Assembly (NCBI RefSeq): GCF_024055795.1
Contig: NZ_JAMXMY010000024.1
Span: 94,616-158,615 of the forward strand
Direction: 5' to 3'
Source: Actinoallomurus purpureus
Lineage (GTDB): Bacteria > Actinomycetota > Actinomycetes > Streptosporangiales > Streptosporangiaceae
Length of the DNA: 64,000 nucleotides
The translations under genes and the position numbers were made by a program. This document shows, in pieces, positions 60,192 through 64,000 of this stretch; position 1 is the first letter of the stretch, and every line of letters starts with the position of its first letter. A model generated the notes under the pieces. That model had not been told where the DNA came from and made no database searches. It worked only from the letters and a program-made list of their open reading frames with translations.

Positions 60192-60887
60192 CTACTCGTA
60201 CGGGTCGTGCGGGGCGGGCACCTCGGTGAAACTGGTGGCGCGCAGTTCGGGGACGCCGTCGGCGGAGCGCTGGAACGTGCCCGTCAGGGTCACCCACTGA
60301 TCGCGGACGGGCGGGTTCCCGGTCGTGCCCGTGACGTGCACGACGGCCGCGACGGCGTCGGCAGCGCAGCAGGCGATCTGGTAGCGCGCGATGCGGAAGC
60401 CGGTCGGGTCGTTCGCCGGGGTGACGAACCCGGTCAGGCGTACGGGGGTCGCGCCGAAGCTGGCGCCGCCGTGATCGGCGGCGCGGTCGTCGAACTCCAG
60501 CAGTGTCATCGGCATCGTGCGCCCGGCGGGGAGCGGGTCGAAGGTCCGTCCGCCGGAGCTGACGTCGACCGCGGCGCTGCGGCCGACGCCGAAGCTGCCC
60601 AGCGCGGGCGGCGTGACGAGCAGCAGCGCCAGGACGGGCCCGAGCAGCAGCCACCCGGCCCGATCGCCGTGGGCGTGGTCGTGCCCGCGGGTGTCTCCCG
60701 TCTTCGGCCCGAATCCCAGCGCGCGGGCGACGCCGACGAGGCCGAGGCAGACGAGGAGGATCCCGGCGGCCAGCAGCACGCCGCCCATCCCGGTGCGCAC
60801 GTACTTCGCGTACGCGCCGGTCAGCGCGAGGCGCACCATCATCGCCCCGACGAGCAGGACCGTCGTCGCGCGGGCGTCCTCCGTCAC
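60192..60887 (-). CDS. TIGR03943-like membrane protein
   Basis: 231 residues. Two N-terminal transmembrane helices (LLVGAMMVRLALTGAYAKYV, GGVLLAAGILLVCLGLVGVA), a His-rich cytoplasmic loop (DTRGHDHAHGDRAGW), a third helix and a soluble domain with RLTGFVTPANDPTGFRIARY, IACCAADAVAAVVHV and WVTLTGTFQRSADG. Encoded downstream of, and overlapping (GTGA), a large permease; this pair is widespread and is thought to transport or insert a metal or cofactor. In some actinobacteria it belongs to the zinc regulon; I see no good Zur box here. Confidence 0.8.
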   Translation of the reverse strand: MTEDARATTVLLVGAMMVRLALTGAYAKYVRTGMGGVLLAAGILLVCLGLVGVARALGFGPKTGDTRGHDHAHGDRAGWLLLGPVLALLLVTPPALGSFGVGRSAAVDVSSGGRTFDPLPAGRTMPMTLLEFDDRAADHGGASFGATPVRLTGFVTPANDPTGFRIARYQIACCAADAVAAVVHVTGTTGNPPVRDQWVTLTGTFQRSADGVPELRATSFTEVPAPHDPYE

Positions 60888-61915
60888 AGCAGCCACCACC
60901 CGACGAGGCCGGCGCACGTGACCGCCACCGCGAACGTCGCCAGCGAGAACCGCCACGCGAACCGGGTGCCGAACGTCCCCGCCTGCAGAGCGAACAGCTT
61001 GACGTCCACCATCGGCCCGACCACGAGGAACGCCAGGCGGGCGGTGAGGGAGAACTGCTTCAGCCCGGCGGCGACGAAGGCGTCCGCCTCCGAGCAGAGG
61101 GCCACCACGACGGCCAGGACGCCGAGGGCGAGCAGCGAGAGCGGACCGGTCCCGGCGACGGAGTCCACGATGCGCCGGGGCACCAGGGTCTGGAGGGTGG
61201 CGGCCGTGCCGGCCCCGATGACGAGGAAGCCGCCGGCCTGGAGGAAGTCGTGCTGGGCGGTGGCCAGGAAGACGGTGAGCCGGGGACCGTCCTCCGTACG
61301 GTGCGAACGCTGTGGCGTGATCAGGTCGTCGCGGCCCAGCACGATCCACAGCAGCCCCATGGCGACGGACGCGGCCAGGCTCGCCACGAAGCGGGCGACG
61401 ACCATCGCGGGCCGACCGGGGAACGCGACCGCCGTCGAGACCAGGACCACCGGGTTGATGGCCGGCGCCGACAGCAGGAAGGCGAACGCCGCCGCTGGGG
61501 TCACGCCGATGGAGACGAGCCGCGCGGCGACCGGGACGGACCCGCACTCGCAGCCGGGCAGCGCCGCTCCGGCCACCGCGGCGGCGGGCACCGCGAGCGC
61601 GGGGCGCTTGGGCAGCAGCCGGGCGATCAGTCCGGGCGGGACGAACGCCGCGATCGTCGCGCTGACGGCGACGCCGAGGACGAGGAACGGCAGGGCCTGG
61701 ATCGTGATCGCGACGAAGACGGTCGCCCAGTTGGCGATGGCGGGGTGGCCGAGCAGCCCGGTCAGCACCGGCCGCAGGAGCACGGCGGCGACGATCAGCA
61801 CGGTGACGAGCGGAAGTCCGGCCCCGCGCGGACGGCGGCCGGGCGCGGCCGCGTCAGCGGCGGGAGGGGCCTCCGGAGAGGAGGCGGGGGTCGGCACACC
61901 CGGCAATCTACTCAT
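60884..61915 (-). CDS. Permease of the UPF0718/DUF318 type, partner of TIGR03943
   Basis: 343 residues from ATG 61915, with eight or so transmembrane helices. The family signature GCECGSVPVAARLVSIGVTP is present near residue 120, with AFLLSAPAINPVVLVSTAVA, and a second cluster ALCSEADAFVAAGLKQFSLT in the C-terminal half. The paired CxC/C residues suggest metal or sulfur chemistry. Its stop overlaps the TIGR03943 gene (GTGA). Nearest AT-rich segment upstream (TGAAAACGAATTAAC, 61950-61964) keeps only the left half of a Zur-type site. Confidence 0.82.
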   Translation of the reverse strand: MSRLPGVPTPASSPEAPPAADAAAPGRRPRGAGLPLVTVLIVAAVLLRPVLTGLLGHPAIANWATVFVAITIQALPFLVLGVAVSATIAAFVPPGLIARLLPKRPALAVPAAAVAGAALPGCECGSVPVAARLVSIGVTPAAAFAFLLSAPAINPVVLVSTAVAFPGRPAMVVARFVASLAASVAMGLLWIVLGRDDLITPQRSHRTEDGPRLTVFLATAQHDFLQAGGFLVIGAGTAATLQTLVPRRIVDSVAGTGPLSLLALGVLAVVVALCSEADAFVAAGLKQFSLTARLAFLVVGPMVDVKLFALQAGTFGTRFAWRFSLATFAVAVTCAGLVGWWLL

Positions 61916-62063
61916 CGCCGCAAAACGGTCACAAGACGAGATCACGCCATGAAAACGAATTAACCCGGCGGCTTCCCGGCCGACACCCGATCATGGCAAC
62001 GTACGGCCCGTATCAGCGTCCACCGCCGACTACGGCGTGGTCCCCGGCTCCTCGGAGAAATCC

Positions 62064-63953
62064 TTGATCCCTGCCTTCCTGCGTTCCCGCGCTGCCCGTG
62101 CGGGACTGATCGCCGTCGCGCTGGGCGCGGTGGCCGCCGCGCCGCTGGCCGTCACCGGCTCCCAGCCGGCCGGCGCGGTCACCATCGCCGGCGCCCGTAC
62201 GCTCTCCGACAAGGTCACGGTCGACTGGGCGGGCAAGCACCGGCCCGGCCGCACGACCGACGTCCACCTTCTCGCCTGGAACGACTTCCACGGCAACCTC
62301 GAACCCGCCGGCCTGAACATCTACGGCAAGTACGCGGGCGGAGCGGCCTACCTCGCCAAGGCGGTGCGCGACAAGCAGGCGGAGTACGGCGCCCGCGAGG
62401 CGACCGTGATGGCCGGTGACAACATCGGCGCGAGCCCCCTCGTCAACGGGCTCTTCAACGAGGAACCGGCCACGATCATGGCCAACCTCATGAACGTCGA
62501 CTTCTCCTCGGTCGGCAACCACGAGTTCGACAAGGGCAAGACGGAGCTGCAGCGCGTCCAGAACGGCGGCTGCGCACCCACCGGCTGCAAGGGCGCGCCG
62601 TACGACGTGAAGCGCCACGGCCGGTGGACGACGACGAACACCTACCCGGGCGCCGACTTCCAGTACCTGTCCGCCAACGTGACGGACAAGGCGACCGGCA
62701 AGACGCTGTTCCCCGCGTACGGGATCAAGCGGTTCCCCGCCGTCGGCGGACGGTCCGTCCGGGTCGGCTTCATCGGTGAGGTGCTGCAGGCGACGCCGAC
62801 GATCGTCACGCCGACCGGCGTCGCCGGGCTGGACTTCACCGACGAGGCGGAGGCCGCCAACCGCGCCGTCAAGCAGCTCGCCCGCCAGGGCGTGCACGTC
62901 CCGGTGCTCGTGATCCACCAGGGCGGGTTCCAGACCGGCACGCTGACCGCGCCGAACGGCTGCGCCGGCAACCTCGCCGGCAGCGACATCGAGGCCATCG
63001 CCAAGAAGCTCGACCCCTCGATCAAGGTCATCGTGTCCGGCCACACGCACGCGGAGTACCGCTGCACGATCACGATCAACGGCGTCACGCGCCTCATCAC
63101 CAGCGCCGCGTCGTACGGCCGCATCCTCAGCGACATCAAGCTCACGGTCGACGACCGGACCGGCACGCTCGTCTCCGCCGACGCCGCCAACTCGGTCGTG
63201 GAGAACGCCCTCAACGCCCCCGGCCCCGGCGTGACCCGCAAGGACGACCCCTCCAAGGCCGACCCGGCCGTGGCCAAGGTCGTCAAGCAGTACGTCGACG
63301 CGTCCGCGCCGCTGGCCAACAAGATCGTCGGCAAGATCCAGGGCGACCTGACCCGCGACGCGACGCCCCTCGGGGAGACCACGCTCGGCAATGTGATCGC
63401 CGACGCGCAGCTCGCCGCGACCTCCGACGCGAGCAAGGGCGGCGCGCAGCTCGCGCTGATGAACCCCGGCGGCGTCCGCGCCGACCTGAAGACCGGCGAC
63501 ATCGCGGGCAGCGAAGCGCCCGGCGAGGTCACCTACGGCGAGGCGTTCACGGTGCAGCCGTTCGGCAACAGCCTCGTCACCAAGACGATGACCGGGGACA
63601 TGCTCCGGCGCACCCTGGAGCAGCAGTTCGCCGGCTGCGGCGGCCAGAGCACCCAGAAGATCCTGCAGATCTCCAAGACGCTCACCTACCAGTCGAACCC
63701 GTCCGCCGCGACCTGCGCCGGCAAGATCGGTGAGATCAAGGTGAACGGCACGACGGTCACCCCGACCACGAGTTTCCGCGTCACGATGAACAACTTCCTC
63801 GCGGCCGGCGGCGACGGGTTCACCGTCTTCAACGAGGGCACCGAGCCGCTCGGTGGCGCCCAGGACATCGACGCCTTCGTCGACTACCTCGGCGCCGCCG
63901 GCACCACCGGCCTCACCGTCCCGGCAAGGGACCGCATCACCGCGCTGTCCTGA
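62064..63953 (+). CDS. Secreted 5'-nucleotidase/UshA-type metallophosphatase
   Basis: About 629 residues from TTG 62064 behind GGAGAAATCC. Signal peptide LIPAFLRSRAARAGLIAVAL with cleavage near QPAGA. Metallophosphatase domain: LLAWNDFHGNLEP, MAGDNIGASPL, SSVGNHEFDKG, VIHQGGFQTG and VSGHTHAEYRC, all metal ligands present. C-terminal 5'-nucleotidase domain: LALMNPGGVRADLKTGD and AAGGDGFTVFNEG. Hydrolyses extracellular nucleotides for phosphate and nucleoside uptake. Ends 47 bases before the window end. Confidence 0.9.
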   Translation: MIPAFLRSRAARAGLIAVALGAVAAAPLAVTGSQPAGAVTIAGARTLSDKVTVDWAGKHRPGRTTDVHLLAWNDFHGNLEPAGLNIYGKYAGGAAYLAKAVRDKQAEYGAREATVMAGDNIGASPLVNGLFNEEPATIMANLMNVDFSSVGNHEFDKGKTELQRVQNGGCAPTGCKGAPYDVKRHGRWTTTNTYPGADFQYLSANVTDKATGKTLFPAYGIKRFPAVGGRSVRVGFIGEVLQATPTIVTPTGVAGLDFTDEAEAANRAVKQLARQGVHVPVLVIHQGGFQTGTLTAPNGCAGNLAGSDIEAIAKKLDPSIKVIVSGHTHAEYRCTITINGVTRLITSAASYGRILSDIKLTVDDRTGTLVSADAANSVVENALNAPGPGVTRKDDPSKADPAVAKVVKQYVDASAPLANKIVGKIQGDLTRDATPLGETTLGNVIADAQLAATSDASKGGAQLALMNPGGVRADLKTGDIAGSEAPGEVTYGEAFTVQPFGNSLVTKTMTGDMLRRTLEQQFAGCGGQSTQKILQISKTLTYQSNPSAATCAGKIGEIKVNGTTVTPTTSFRVTMNNFLAAGGDGFTVFNEGTEPLGGAQDIDAFVDYLGAAGTTGLTVPARDRITALS

Positions 63954-64000
63954 CGCGATCGCCCGGCCGAATCCGTCGTGCAGGCCCACCACGGTGGGCC

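Noticed and set aside
61950..61964. Zur-type operator upstream of the permease pair
   Set aside because: TGAAAACGAATTAAC keeps only the left half of the known palindrome; symmetry is too weak to call a site.
62013..63992. A 659-codon open frame opposite the 5'-nucleotidase gene
   Set aside because: The plus strand carries all metallophosphatase motifs, signal peptide and RBS; the reverse reading is compositionally skewed.

Overview
The window is high-GC actinomycete chromosome. GTG and TTG starts are common, four-base GTGA gene overlaps are frequent, several promoters look leaderless, and there are a CU044_5270 family protein, WYL and XRE/MmyB regulators, large Ser/Thr kinases and a dnaK-grpE-dnaJ-hspR-clpB operon. 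This suits Streptosporangiales or Thermomonosporaceae better than Streptomyces, but I cannot name a genus from sequence alone.

Layout. 1-9.9 kb: ordinary chromosome with the start of an HxlR regulator, class II fructose-bisphosphate aldolase, a DedA protein, pyrE divergent from an alpha/beta hydrolase that lacks its nucleophile serine, a NYN ribonuclease-like protein, a PhoD-type phosphatase and a secreted GH18 chitinase with a ricin-type domain, closed by a strong terminator. 9.9-12.9 kb: a scar made of a transposase relic fused to an epoxide-hydrolase stub, then a zinc-ribbon membrane protein and a WYL regulator. 12.9-19.8 kb: the HspR-controlled chaperone operon with a HAIR operator upstream of dnaK. 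19.8-22 kb: a decayed ECF sigma-factor locus of which only the CU044_5270 partner is intact. 22-29.3 kb: a membrane Fe-S oxidoreductase, a glycine betaine-type ABC transporter with fused permease and binding protein, and dcd with a coupled partner.

29.6-35.8 kb is the main accessory region. A tRNA-Gly(CCC) gene is followed by three more copies of its 3' half, about 1.7, 1.7 and 2.7 kb apart, which cut the region into three att-flanked segments. The first holds a truncated tyrosine integrase, a small secreted protein and an IS110 scar; the second a serine hydrolase; the third a lipoprotein, an NTF2-like protein and hypotheticals. Paired integrase arm-type repeats remain at the outer ends. From 35.8 to 40.7 kb the DNA still looks accessory: a Ser/Thr kinase, a cREC-type receiver, an Imm1-like orphan and a free-standing archaeal-type threonyl-tRNA synthetase editing domain.

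40.8-51.5 kb: an SDR/XRE divergent pair, an XRE regulator coupled to a flavoprotein and facing a coupled pair of small genes, a second large Ser/Thr kinase, a secreted choice-of-anchor-P-like protein that stops at LPVTG, and a TetR regulator with its operator. 51.5-56.2 kb: an Hsp90-family protein and an 894-residue TPR protein, joined by a tandem 68-bp repeat that forms three overlapping mini-genes, every junction being a GTGA stop-start behind a strong Shine-Dalgarno. 56.3-64 kb: two tandem paralogous secreted proteins of unknown function, an AtuA-family protein, a permease/TIGR03943 pair and a secreted 5'-nucleotidase.

The two observations I would follow first are the mini-gene relay between the Hsp90-like and TPR genes and the chain of tRNA-bounded cassettes.
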